Shown here: positions 41,601-48,412 of the stretch, one piece after another
Layout: each line of letters starts with the position of its first letter
How positions within the stretch are numbered: the stretch's first letter is position 1
DNA from: Polaromonas sp. OV174
Lineage (GTDB): Bacteria; Pseudomonadota; Gammaproteobacteria; Burkholderiales; Burkholderiaceae_C
Direction: 5' to 3'
NCBI RefSeq assembly: GCF_900112285.1
Contig: NZ_FOKZ01000002.1
Location: 124,001-188,000, forward strand
DNA length: 64,000 nucleotides
Made by a program: the position numbers and the translations under genes
Notes under the pieces: generated by a model
Databases searched by the model: none
The model's input: the letters and a program-made list of their open reading frames with translations, nothing else
What the model was told of the DNA's origin: nothing

Positions 41601-43633
41601 AAGCCGATGGCCTCGATCTCCTGCCGGGTCGCCTTATTCTTTTCGACCAGCACATCCAGATCCTTGATGCTGGAGTTGGTGGCGTCGTTGTAGAACTTGC
41701 GGCGCGCGGCGTCGATGGCCTCCTGCAACTCCAGCACAGCATAGCCCTGCGCCATTTCGCGGCTGTGCAGCTTTTCCCTGGCCTGTGCCAGAGCGCCTTC
41801 CAGGCCCGCCAGCTCCTTCTTGTTCTTGGTCTTTTTGGTGGCGATGTCGTATTCCGTCTGCGCTGCGGTCACGGCGGAGCCCAGCGCTTTCTTTTCGGCT
41901 TCCGCCACCTGGTTGATGTAGTCCAGTTCCGTCGCCAGCCCACGTTTGCGCTCGCTGGAAACCTTGTCCACGGTCTGCTTGGCGATCTGCTCTTGAACGG
42001 CTTGGAGGCGTTTCACGGCCTCGATCTGGGCGTTGATGCCGTCATTGATGGCAGCGTTGGACGACTTGACTGCCCCGGTTTTCTTGAGTAGTTCATCCTG
42101 TTGTTTTTTCAGGGCGTCGGTGTATTCCTTGCCCACCAGCACGCCGGCTTGGTTCAAGCGGATCAGCTCGGCCATTTCCTTGAGGTAGCCTTCTGGTACG
42201 CCGGACTGCTTGAGGCGGAAGGAATTGGCGGCTTCAAGGTCTTTGGCGCGCTGGGCGTTGTACTGCTCGCGCGCCCGGCCGCTGGCTATCACGCCTTCGT
42301 TCATATTGGACGGCGCGCCGCTCAACTGCTGGTCAAGCTCACGGAATCGTTGCTTTGCAAGCGCCAGCTCTGCGTTGATGCGCTCTAGTTCCGCTTGAGC
42401 GCTAGGCCCCAAAATGCCTCGCGCCAAGCCTTCGCGCAAGCGTCGGGCGTTGTCGTCAAGGCGCAGAACTTCGCTTGCTGCGTCGCGCAGCGGCCCTTGG
42501 CTTCCCAGCTTCTCCACGTCCCGCGACAAGAAGTCCAGGCCCTTGGAGATGGTGGTGATCGTGCCCGCTACGACAGACGTGACGCCCAACAACCGATCGA
42601 ACGCGCCCACCAGCTTCAGCATGCTGTTGGCTGCGTTCGTGGAGGATTGCTCTACCGTCACGGCCATCTTGGCGAACTCAGTATTGACGCCGGATGCGGC
42701 CTTTTCCAGCGCGCCCAGCACCCGCTCTGCAGTCAGTTCCCCAGCCTTGCCCATTTCGCGGAGCTGCCCCACACCCACACCAAGCCCGTCAGCCATTGCC
42801 TGCGCAAGTCGTGGCGTCTGCTCAAGAATCGAGTTCAACTCCTCTCCCCGCAGGGCGCCGGATGCGAAGCCTTGGGAGAGCTGAGTGAGTGCGGCCTGAG
42901 CTGATGCGGCAGAGCCGCCACTGATCGTCACGGCCTGGCTGATGGTTTGAATGACGCCGAGCAATGAGTTCTGCGATACGCCCAGCTCTTTTGTAGAGCG
43001 CGCCACTTGCGCATATGTGCCGGCCAGATCCACGAAGCTGACGCGCGAGGCCTGGGAAATGCCGAACAGGCGCTGCTGCACGCTGGCCAGCTCTGCCGCA
43101 GACGCGGTGACGAGCCCAAGGCGTGAAGCCACGTTGGTACTGGCGTCGGCCATGGTCACGAACTCTCGCACGGACACACCGATGCCGATGGCAGCCACCG
43201 CGCGCGCGGCAACGCCTGCAGCAATGCTTAAGCTTGAAAACGAACTGCCGACCTGTGTGGATGCCTGAGCGGCTGCCAGTGACTTGGTTTTGACGGCATC
43301 CAGTTGGTCTAGAAGTGGCTTGAGCGAGTTGACGTCCACGCCTCGCTGGCGCGCCAGCGATTCGTAGAACTGGCGCGATCCCTTTTCGCCAGCCTCGAAA
43401 GACGCAACAGCCCGCTGCAGCTGCCCCTGAATGTTCTTTGCCGCGCGCTCGACGTCTTTGGCGGCCTTGTCGCCGCCCGCGCCGATAGAGCCAATGCCGT
43501 CGGCTGCGTCTTTCCCGGCCTTTTTCGCGGACTCGCCAAGGTCTTTCAGCGAGCGCTTGGCCACGCTTACGCCCGCCTCAACGCCAGAGGCATCCGCGCC
43601 GATCTTGATTTCTGTGTTTAGGTCGTTTGCCAT
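38654..43633 (-). CDS. Tape measure protein
   Basis: At 1,659 residues, this is the longest gene in the prophage. The N-terminus shows the tape-measure pattern KIGADASGVEAGVSVAKRSL and a later NSILEQTPRLAQAMADGLGV and ALTQLSQGFASGALRGEELN block (lambda gpH-like N-terminal region). Long helical/coiled stretches rich in Ala, Gln and Lys follow, with a glycine/alanine-rich transmembrane-like part near residue 900-1000 (GGPIGAAIGSALGGLL). It determines tail length and is ejected with DNA. The ATG at 43633 was chosen since it starts a standard N-terminus (MANDLNTEIKIG). Confidence 0.95.
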   Translation of the reverse strand: MANDLNTEIKIGADASGVEAGVSVAKRSLKDLGESAKKAGKDAADGIGSIGAGGDKAAKDVERAAKNIQGQLQRAVASFEAGEKGSRQFYESLARQRGVDVNSLKPLLDQLDAVKTKSLAAAQASTQVGSSFSSLSIAAGVAARAVAAIGIGVSVREFVTMADASTNVASRLGLVTASAAELASVQQRLFGISQASRVSFVDLAGTYAQVARSTKELGVSQNSLLGVIQTISQAVTISGGSAASAQAALTQLSQGFASGALRGEELNSILEQTPRLAQAMADGLGVGVGQLREMGKAGELTAERVLGALEKAASGVNTEFAKMAVTVEQSSTNAANSMLKLVGAFDRLLGVTSVVAGTITTISKGLDFLSRDVEKLGSQGPLRDAASEVLRLDDNARRLREGLARGILGPSAQAELERINAELALAKQRFRELDQQLSGAPSNMNEGVIASGRAREQYNAQRAKDLEAANSFRLKQSGVPEGYLKEMAELIRLNQAGVLVGKEYTDALKKQQDELLKKTGAVKSSNAAINDGINAQIEAVKRLQAVQEQIAKQTVDKVSSERKRGLATELDYINQVAEAEKKALGSAVTAAQTEYDIATKKTKNKKELAGLEGALAQAREKLHSREMAQGYAVLELQEAIDAARRKFYNDATNSSIKDLDVLVEKNKATRQEIEAIGLTGAALAQLTDARMADTIAAQEQKIASMQVFGDAEKDAYNIQLEIAKLAQMREARMLAGIKITKQAASDEWAKLYADIERGLTDSLYRGFEAGKGFFKSFWDGIKNLFKTTVLKLAVQGVMTGVGLSGTANAATGQGGAQAGDMGSSFNMGWLKDIGATAPGSLASAGASLYSQGFEGIGDSMMKIGNSLSEYSSVISGAGDVLGYAGALYSLSQGKYGSAIGAGIGTFFGGPIGAAIGSALGGLLDSDSKPSKNTGESSIKYDASGAQIERTGRFGDSSSADLAAGNLQKAYATTALALGITLAATAFGAGGNSDGETAHFGFSSAVGGRTYSTADNTVYSKEAYSLEASRAVLAALQGSELPKYLAGVFDGITAGAATQEQITAALNGAQALKSFHDQLLLMPFADLADMSFAATQGLIAAVGGLEALSGKLASYYENYYSVEEKRANTVRNITATLNAAGAGLTEAEVAGASREAFRALAESTDRNSPLYAALINVNAAFAGITPAAVDAAEAARQLADAASKAAEASRKNAMDAVDGAYAALQRSVGMQRSIVQETISSTQAVFDTLKDNVRSLYAEVDSTQAMQTTQGRAFIEQALSAAQTTGYLPDGEQLADAIGAVRAGMENTAYASQFEADRDRLVLAGRLSDLKAISGDQLTEAEKQLRALDGILDTAEAQVNALKGIDTSVLSVADALQKLADAILGVKNGAAGAAGGGAGSGAGDYMAQITPDLLKGYATDQISGANNWTFGSKEAIVSAYQAGDYASVAEIVKRAGMSQSGLQNTFGLSAADLAYINSLGIQGVDPTQAVVGHDIALGGGSAVNTGQAALEAALQQQGQAALAAGNEAGIYAEAAARGLNSGDINALLGLPPGSAEEWARQAGLPVLRVGTNFVEEDGLHYLHKGEAVIPQPYNPSANPGVGGGGTARLEALIEKLTAKVEQLEGAARATANNTAGLPQMVDQFDNVTAGGNAMAAEVMA

Positions 43634-43676
43634 TCGGGCCTTAATTGAAAAAGGCCCGCCGAATGGCGAGCCCAGA

Positions 43677-43704
43677 ATGAAAAAACCCGCACTAGGCGGG
43701 TTTT
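43677..43704 (-). terminator. Intrinsic terminator upstream of the tape measure gene
   Basis: On the minus strand AAAACCCGC-CTAGT-GCGGGTTTT runs into T6. It separates the secreted-protein gene at 43722 from the tape measure gene. Confidence 0.75.
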
Positions 43705-43721
43705 GAATCAACTATTAATCA

Positions 43722-44084
43722 CTACCATTTCAGGTGCCACCACTTGGCCACCTTGTCGAAGCTGCAGGTTGGCAGTCCAACCTTTTTCTTGAACTGCTCA
43801 CCGAACTCGGTCTCAACGCTTGCGTAACCAGGGAGTGCGACGAACGGCCTAAATCCAACATAGCCGCCCATCCTGTTTTTAGCGTTGACTTCGCCGCACA
43901 TGGCGCTGCCCCCGGGGGTCCAGTCGCTAAAAAGTCTTTCGCCCTGAAATTGCGCCGACTGGGGGTCGTTTAGCCCAGCAAGCACCTCGCTTCTTAGCCT
44001 GTGCATGATGAAGGCGCGGTATCCGAACACCGTTAGGAACAACACCCCAAATAAACACGCGGCGACAACCAGCCTCTTTTTCAT
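43722..44084 (-). CDS. Small secreted/anchored protein in the tail cluster (candidate moron)
   Basis: The 120-residue protein has an N-terminal hydrophobic segment (LVVAACLFGVLFLTVFGYRA) and a globular domain with LNDPQSAQFQGERLF, MCGEVNAKNRMGGYVGFRPF and a late Cys (VGLPTCSFDKVA). The DPxSAxF...CGEVNAKN pattern also occurs in small cellular envelope proteins. It has its own AGGAGG site and a terminator directly after it, so it can be expressed independently. Superinfection exclusion is a possible but unsupported role. Confidence 0.65.
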   Translation of the reverse strand: MKKRLVVAACLFGVLFLTVFGYRAFIMHRLRSEVLAGLNDPQSAQFQGERLFSDWTPGGSAMCGEVNAKNRMGGYVGFRPFVALPGYASVETEFGEQFKKKVGLPTCSFDKVAKWWHLKW

Positions 44085-44152
44085 GACCCCTCCTATGTAG
44101 AAGGGGGCATGTTACTAAATGAGGCAGCCGCCATAACGGCGGCGCATTGTTT

Positions 44153-45130
44153 CTATGTCGTTGGCAACTGGTCGCGATAAACGTGACGGTTAATAGGATC
44201 GTTTGGGTTCAGCTTGCCTGCAAACTGAACGTTCTTTCCTCGCTCTTCCAGGCCTATATTGATGATCTCCATCACGGGGGCAAGGCGCTCTTTCACTCGG
44301 CGCATGTCCTGCTTGATCTGTTCTACTTGCTCCATGGCCTGGCGCAAGGCCAATATACGCACTTTCACACCCGTCACTTCGTGACCGTCCTTTTCCAGCT
44401 GCTCGATCAGTTCCAGCTCCAAGGCCCGGTTCTTGGGGTCCAGCAGACGCCGGGGTGTCAACCAGGAGTTCCCAAAAGTCCGGTCATACACATCGGCCGT
44501 CTCCAGCGGGAAGTGGTATTTCTTGGGGGCTGGCTCCTCGTCAACCACCTCCCACTCTGCTGAATGACGGGTCACGATGCTGATTGCCGTACTGAATTCG
44601 GCGCGGGGGATTTCCCGATATGTCACCTTGAAATGGCTTTTCAGCTTCGCCCATCCCTGCATCATGAACTTGCCGCGCTGCGCCTTTGGCAGGTTCTCGG
44701 CCGAGGCTTGAAGCAGCGTGCGAAGCGTGTCCTGTTCGTTCTGAGTTAGTTCGTCGTCCGGGTTCACGGAAAACGGCTTACCGACATAAACGCCGGTTTT
44801 GCGGATGACCGGGAGAACTTCGCTTGTCACCCACTTGGCGAACTTGCGCGCTTCTGGCTTACGGCTGCGCAGCACCAGGGCGTACAGGCCGGATTCACTG
44901 ATGACGGTCAATTTCTGCTCGCCGCCAAGGGTATAACCAGTCGTTAGACCCTTCTCGTCATCATCCAAGTGGTCGCCAATTGCCTTGCTTGTGTTCTTAT
45001 AGTCGAGTGCGCCGCAAACATCGCTCGCCACGAACCATGGCTCTCCATCACGCACGACGACACGCACCTTGTGCTCGCCAAAATTAAACGTAGGTTGGCT
45101 GCTTACTTGAACTGCTTTAGAATCGCTCAT
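44153..45130 (-). CDS. BRO-N domain antirepressor-like protein (Ant analog)
   Basis: The 325-residue protein opens with a BRO-N domain (residues ~10-115: VRVVVRDGEPWFVASDVCGA, KLTVISESGLYALVLRSRKP, RKFAKWVTSEVLPVIRKTG). A helical C-terminal domain with LEQVEQ/RRVKERLAPV-type coils follows. BRO-N/Ant proteins antagonise phage repressors. It lies 76 bp downstream of an Arc-like repressor gene, with a hairpin between them, mirroring P22 arc-ant. It should be repressed by the Arc/Mnt-like proteins nearby. Confidence 0.88.
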   Translation of the reverse strand: MSDSKAVQVSSQPTFNFGEHKVRVVVRDGEPWFVASDVCGALDYKNTSKAIGDHLDDDEKGLTTGYTLGGEQKLTVISESGLYALVLRSRKPEARKFAKWVTSEVLPVIRKTGVYVGKPFSVNPDDELTQNEQDTLRTLLQASAENLPKAQRGKFMMQGWAKLKSHFKVTYREIPRAEFSTAISIVTRHSAEWEVVDEEPAPKKYHFPLETADVYDRTFGNSWLTPRRLLDPKNRALELELIEQLEKDGHEVTGVKVRILALRQAMEQVEQIKQDMRRVKERLAPVMEIINIGLEERGKNVQFAGKLNPNDPINRHVYRDQLPTT

Positions 45131-45167
45131 GTTGAATCCTTGATATGCGTCTTGGGTTACTTCACTC

Positions 45168-45199
45168 GAAGCCCTGCCGGTTCCAGCCGTCAGGGCTTC
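45168..45199. promoter_or_regulatory. Hairpin between arc-like and ant-like genes (Sar-position element)
   Basis: GAAGCCCTG pairs perfectly with CAGGGCTTC across a 14-nt loop in the arc-ant intercistronic gap. P22 encodes its small antisense RNA Sar at the same place. Here the hairpin could be an RNA terminator, a translational control element or such an RNA. Confidence 0.45.
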
Positions 45200-45206
45200 A
45201 CTCTTT

Positions 45207-45377
45207 TCAGGCCGTCTGTGCACTGCGGCCCTCTCGCTTCTCGTCGAGCAGGCGTAGTAGCCAAGCGTTCAAGCTGCTGCGGTCCCTTTCTGCTTGTTCC
45301 ATCGCCCACTTCTTGAGGTCATCTGGCATTCGGAGACCAAACGGCTTGATATGGCCTGTCTTTGTCCGTGTCTGCAT
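45207..45377 (-). CDS. Arc-like ribbon-helix-helix repressor
   Basis: The 56-residue protein matches the Arc family in size and pattern. The DNA-contacting beta strand is KPFGLRMPDDLKKWAMEQAE and the second helix is RDRSSLNAWLLRLLDEKREG (residues ~30-50), with the conserved RSSLN-x-W core. It probably dimerises and binds GGCTTCA palindromes upstream of its own start. It is transcribed with the ant-like gene from one promoter. AAGGAACG precedes the ATG. Confidence 0.88.
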   Translation of the reverse strand: MQTRTKTGHIKPFGLRMPDDLKKWAMEQAERDRSSLNAWLLRLLDEKREGRSAQTA

Positions 45378-45390
45378 GTTCGTTCCTTTC

Positions 45391-45457
45391 GGCTTCAAAA
45401 TGAAGCTGATACGGATTATGGCAGGCTTCAATTTGAAGTCAACTCTATTTTGAAGCC
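45391..45457 (-). promoter_or_regulatory. P-ant-like promoter with overlapping Arc/Mnt operator palindromes
   Basis: On the minus strand TTGACT (45442-45437), 16 bp, CATAAT (45420-45415) form a strong sigma-70 promoter for arc-ant. A palindrome GGCTTCAATTTGAAGTC (45424-45440) fills the spacer, a second GGCTTCAAAATGAAGC (45391-45406) lies just downstream, and a half-site TTTTGAAGCC reaches 45457. In P22 the arc operator also lies between the -35 and -10 of Pant. Confidence 0.7.
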
Positions 45458-45477
45458 ATCGCCTAAACTTGCGGACA

Positions 45478-45717
45478 ATGGCTACGCAAGACGACTACAT
45501 CCGAACCGCTTTACGAGTGCCTCCGGGCCTTCACGCACAAATTCACGAGGCGGCAAAGGTCAACAACAGAACGTTCAATGCCGAAATCGTCGCCCGTCTT
45601 GAAGGCAGCTTTACACACCCGAGAGACCGGATTCCAGGCTCCTCCGAAGAGATAAAGGCCTTCGCAGAGGGCGTGGCAAAGGTACTTGTCGAAAAGGGCT
45701 GGGGTCCAAAAAAATAG
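45478..45717 (+). CDS. Mnt/Arc-like ribbon-helix-helix repressor, divergent
   Basis: The 79-residue protein has an Arc-family N-terminus (DDYIRTALRVPPGLHAQIHE, AKVNNRTFNAEIVARLEG) and a C-terminal helix (SEEIKAFAEGVAKVLVEKGW) resembling the tetramerisation tail of P22 Mnt. It is transcribed away from arc-ant across the shared operators, as mnt is in P22. Its ribosome-binding site is poor. It presumably maintains repression of ant in the lysogen. Confidence 0.82.
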   Translation: MATQDDYIRTALRVPPGLHAQIHEAAKVNNRTFNAEIVARLEGSFTHPRDRIPGSSEEIKAFAEGVAKVLVEKGWGPKK

Positions 45718-45733
45718 CCACTTGGAGACTTGC

Positions 45734-46123
45734 TTGATAGATATCGACTGGAACATGTGCATCGCCGGCACCTACAGCCAATACAACGCTCGTGCGAAAG
45801 CAACAGTTTTCAACCCCGCGCCAGATGGCATGGTTGAGGTCACGCTTTGGGGCGGCCGGCGTCTGCACGTTGGTTCCGATCCGGCCTTTTCCATGGAGTA
45901 CCAGGGCGGGATGGGCTCTTACACCAGAGACATTGACATCCTCGACACTTGCTCAGACCGGCCTTGGTTGTTCGAGGCGTGGTGCCACTCCTTCGGAGAG
46001 CTGCACACCTACTCATTTCACAAAGTGGCGACACTCACTGAGCTTGCAACCGGACAATCCATAACTGGCGAAAAGCTACAACAACTACTTGGTGGCGCTT
46101 TACCCCCTCCTGCTCAGTCATAG
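45734..46123 (+). CDS. Hypothetical protein (129 aa) downstream of the Mnt-like gene
   Basis: The frame reads CIAGTYSQYNARAKATVFNP, GMVEVTLWGGRRLHVGSDP, CSDRPWLFEAWCHSFGELHT. No domain recognised. I favour a TTG start at 45734, preceded by TTGGAG at 7-nt spacing. Longer readings would run into the Mnt-like gene. It follows that gene by 16 bp, so it is likely transcribed with it in the lysogen. Confidence 0.5.
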   Translation: MIDIDWNMCIAGTYSQYNARAKATVFNPAPDGMVEVTLWGGRRLHVGSDPAFSMEYQGGMGSYTRDIDILDTCSDRPWLFEAWCHSFGELHTYSFHKVATLTELATGQSITGEKLQQLLGGALPPPAQS

Positions 46124-46127
46124 CCAT

Positions 46128-46457
46128 TCACGACTTCGGCGCAAACTCCTGCATGGTGTCAAGCGCAGCGGCCTCCATGGTCATCAGGTCGCCATGCAGG
46201 CCATTCCACTCATCAGCGTCGAGCCCCAGCCGATCCATGAGTGGGTACATGTCAGACCAACTCAAGCCGATTGGCACACCACCCATGGGCGGTATGCGCC
46301 AGCGCGTGCCCACTAAGCGAAAGAGGCTCAGAGCCCGCTCGTTGTCCGGCCACACCTCAAGAACCTCGGTTTCGTAGTCCTCCAGCTCAAAGCCTTCGGA
46401 CTTTGCCTCCGATTCCGTGATGGGTGGCTCGTACAGCGCACGGACTAGGCCGCGGAG
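46128..46457 (-). CDS. Tail assembly chaperone T-part (DUF1799), made as a -1 frameshift extension
   Basis: The frame continues from the slippery site in the upstream gene (LRGLVRALYEPPITE, then EVWPDNERALSLFRLVGTRW, and IGLSWSDMYPLMDRLGLDAD). The final domain is DUF1799, the usual partner of tail chaperones. No ATG with a ribosome-binding site is available (a GTG at 46355 is weak), which fits expression only as a fusion of about 247 residues with the G-like gene, as with lambda gpG-GT. Confidence 0.8.
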   Translation of the reverse strand, partial: LRGLVRALYEPPITESEAKSEGFELEDYETEVLEVWPDNERALSLFRLVGTRWRIPPMGGVPIGLSWSDMYPLMDRLGLDADEWNGLHGDLMTMEAAALDTMQEFAPKS

Positions 46458-46870
46458 TTTCCCAAGCGGCCGTGAAAAATGGCGGCGTCGTAAGCGCTCA
46501 GGAATGAGCCCAGCGTCCCGCCGAAACTGTCTTCCAGCTCAATCAGGTTCTCGGGGTTGAATTCATCTGCCAGGTCCCAGCCACTGGCGCACTTGGAGAT
46601 CAGTTCAGCACCCTTGCGCATGTCTTCGCCCACGACGGCCGAGAAGCTGAATTTGGCGGGCTGCTCGCCGTCTTTTTCCGACTCATTAATGGGCTTCATG
46701 TGGGCGTCGCGCAGGTCTGCCCATTCGGTTTTTCGCATCGCCTTGGCATTGAAGGTGACGGCGGTTTCGGTGCCGTCCAAGCGCTTGATGTTCACCGGCA
46801 GATCGAACGATGGAACGGTGCCCGCAAGGGTCTTGAGGCTGGTAACGGGAACGGATTTTTCTTTGGCCAT
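46445..46870 (-). CDS. Tail assembly chaperone G-like protein
   Basis: The 141-residue protein (KEKSVPVTSLKTLAGTVPSF, TETAVTFNAKAMRKTEWADL, LIELEDSFGGTLGSFLSAYD) is in the tail-chaperone position between tail tube and tape measure. Near its 3' end, six codons before the stop, is GGGAAAC (46463-46457) in register G-GGA-AAC, a canonical -1 slippery heptamer. It opens into the DUF1799 frame. Lambda uses GGGAAAG at the same place. Confidence 0.88.
   Translation of the reverse strand: MAKEKSVPVTSLKTLAGTVPSFDLPVNIKRLDGTETAVTFNAKAMRKTEWADLRDAHMKPINESEKDGEQPAKFSFSAVVGEDMRKGAELISKCASGWDLADEFNPENLIELEDSFGGTLGSFLSAYDAAIFHGRLGNSAA
46457..46463 (-). promoter_or_regulatory. Programmed -1 frameshift site GGGAAAC
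   Basis: The codons TTG GGA AAC contain the heptamer in the X-XXY-YYZ register. After slipping, reading continues CTC CGC GGC CTA into the DUF1799 frame. The 0-frame stop is 9 bases past the heptamer. Confidence 0.75.
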
Positions 46871-46980
46871 GATGTGTATCTTTCGCAAGGGTAAAAAATT
46901 GCCCGTGCGCACCCCAGCCGTCCCTTGCGAAGGAGCGAACCGGGATGCGTCGGTGCTGGTGATGGGCTTACGCCCCAGAA

Positions 46981-47628
46981 TCAGGCGGCGTAGCGCGTGC
47001 TGATGTTTTGCGCGTTGAACGTGCCGCGCACGGTCACGGCCTGGCCTTCGGTCAGGGTTTCTTCTTCGTTGAAGGAAACTTTTGCAGGGATCAACGAGAC
47101 AGCGCCGGACTTGGCGCGGCGGCGCACCACCGTGTCGGCGTTGGTGTCCGACAGGGTTTTGAGCGCCGTGTAGGCGGGTGCGCCGATCATGTCGGCGTCC
47201 ATGTCAAAGGTGCGCTGGACTGCATTGAAGCCGTCCGCAAGCACAATTTCCACATCGCTCTCGATGAATTTGACGTTCACCGTCTTGGCATCGCCGCCCG
47301 AGCTGGAGTGGTTCATGGTGCGATCCAGATCCACCCAGGTGTTGACCTTGCGAACCGAACCAGCGCCGCCGCCAGGGGTGAACAGCTCGGCGTTGCTGGT
47401 GTCGATGCCTTCCAAAACAAAGGCGTCGGTGGTCTGCGTCTTCACGCGGGCGGCGCGCATGTTCAGACGGCCCCAGCCGCTGTACATGATGAGGATGTCG
47501 CCCACGCTGTAGCCGTGCGCCGTGCTGGACACGGACGCCTCTGCGGCATTTGTGATTGCGGTGATGGTTTTCGCTGCTGCGAGTGCGGTGGCGACAGAGT
47601 GGACTGTGCCGTTCGGGGTGCGTGCCAT
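46981..47628 (-). CDS. Major tail tube protein
   Basis: The 215-residue protein has the beta-rich tail-tube pattern (TVHSVATALAAAKTITAITN, AHGYSVGDILIMYSGWGRLN, NTWVDLDRTM, KFIESDVEIVLADGFNAVQR). It is the expected gene before the tail chaperones. It forms the long inner tube of a siphovirus tail. Three hairpin terminators lie just upstream, so its high-level expression needs readthrough or a local promoter. Confidence 0.85.
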   Translation of the reverse strand: MARTPNGTVHSVATALAAAKTITAITNAAEASVSSTAHGYSVGDILIMYSGWGRLNMRAARVKTQTTDAFVLEGIDTSNAELFTPGGGAGSVRKVNTWVDLDRTMNHSSSGGDAKTVNVKFIESDVEIVLADGFNAVQRTFDMDADMIGAPAYTALKTLSDTNADTVVRRRAKSGAVSLIPAKVSFNEEETLTEGQAVTVRGTFNAQNISTRYAA

Positions 47629-47654
47629 GGTTTGGCCTTTCTATGGGAATGGAC

Positions 47655-47792
47655 GAAAAAAAACCGCATCGCTGCGGCTGGTTGCGCCCACTTGGGGCAT
47701 GAAAAAACCGCCTCGAATTGCTCCGGGCGGCTCTTGCTGGGCTGGCCTTGTGGCCTGAATAAAAAAGCCCGCCGTGATTGCTCAGGGCGGGC
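47655..47792 (-). terminator. Three tandem intrinsic terminators (47655-47680, 47702-47732, 47760-47792)
   Basis: Minus-strand hairpins CCGCA/TGCGG, CCGCC/GGCGG and GCCCGCC/GGCGGGC are each followed by T6-T8. They follow the KilA-N gene and precede the tail tube gene. The outer two share an ATTGCTC loop sequence, which suggests duplication. Confidence 0.75.
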
Positions 47793-47818
47793 GAACCACT
47801 CAGAAAGGGCGGTAAAAA

Positions 47819-48331
47819 TCAGTGAGGCAAGAGCGTGGGCTGAATTTGCGACTCCAGCGAAAGCCGCTCATGCCGGAAGCTCGGAATCTCGCGCTTGCGC
47901 TCCAACATCAGGTGCGAACCGAACGATGCACGAACCTTGGACTCGACTTCTCGGGCGATCAATGCCTGCATTTGTTGCCACAGACCCAGGCTGGCGGTCT
48001 GGATCGTGTCGAATGCCTCGATCACGTCCAAGTGGAAGTCAGCATTGATCCACATGGCGTAGGCGTACACCAGTGGGCGACTGACAAATGTTCCCTGCAC
48101 GGCGGCGTCGCCGCCTTTGATGATGGCCACAGGGTCGATGCGCGAATCCGCGCATCGCTTCGCTGCAGCCGCAATCAGCTCTTGAGTTTCCTTGCGGCGC
48201 AAGAACTCTCCCGGGCGATGGTGCTTTGTGGCAGTGCCGCGAGCCATGCCGGCGCGGTGTAGGTCGTTCAGGCAGTAGCGCCCTTCGGTGTCTTGGCGAA
48301 TTGCCGTACTGGAAATCGTGAGAGGTTTCAT
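47819..48331 (-). CDS. KilA-N domain protein (moron-like insertion in the late operon)
   Basis: The 170-residue protein has a KilA-N DNA-binding domain (IRQDTEGRYCLNDLHRAGMA, PGEFLRRKETQELI, GTFVSRPLVYAYAMWINADF). It is a regulator-type protein in the middle of structural genes. A terminator precedes it (48355) and three follow it, so it behaves as an independent moron. Its role in immunity or antirepression is not known. Confidence 0.85.
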   Translation of the reverse strand: MKPLTISSTAIRQDTEGRYCLNDLHRAGMARGTATKHHRPGEFLRRKETQELIAAAAKRCADSRIDPVAIIKGGDAAVQGTFVSRPLVYAYAMWINADFHLDVIEAFDTIQTASLGLWQQMQALIAREVESKVRASFGSHLMLERKREIPSFRHERLSLESQIQPTLLPH

Positions 48332-48354
48332 GGCTGGTCTTTCTGAGTGAGAAA

Positions 48355-48379
48355 CAAAAAAACCCTCGCGTGGAGGGCT
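48355..48379 (-). terminator. Intrinsic terminator upstream of the KilA-N gene
   Basis: Minus strand CCCTC-CACGC-GAGGG followed by T7. It lies after the tail-completion gene and insulates the KilA-N unit. Confidence 0.7.
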
Positions 48380-48412
48380 TGGGCTGCCGGTCTTTGCCGG
48401 TTTTGTCAATGC

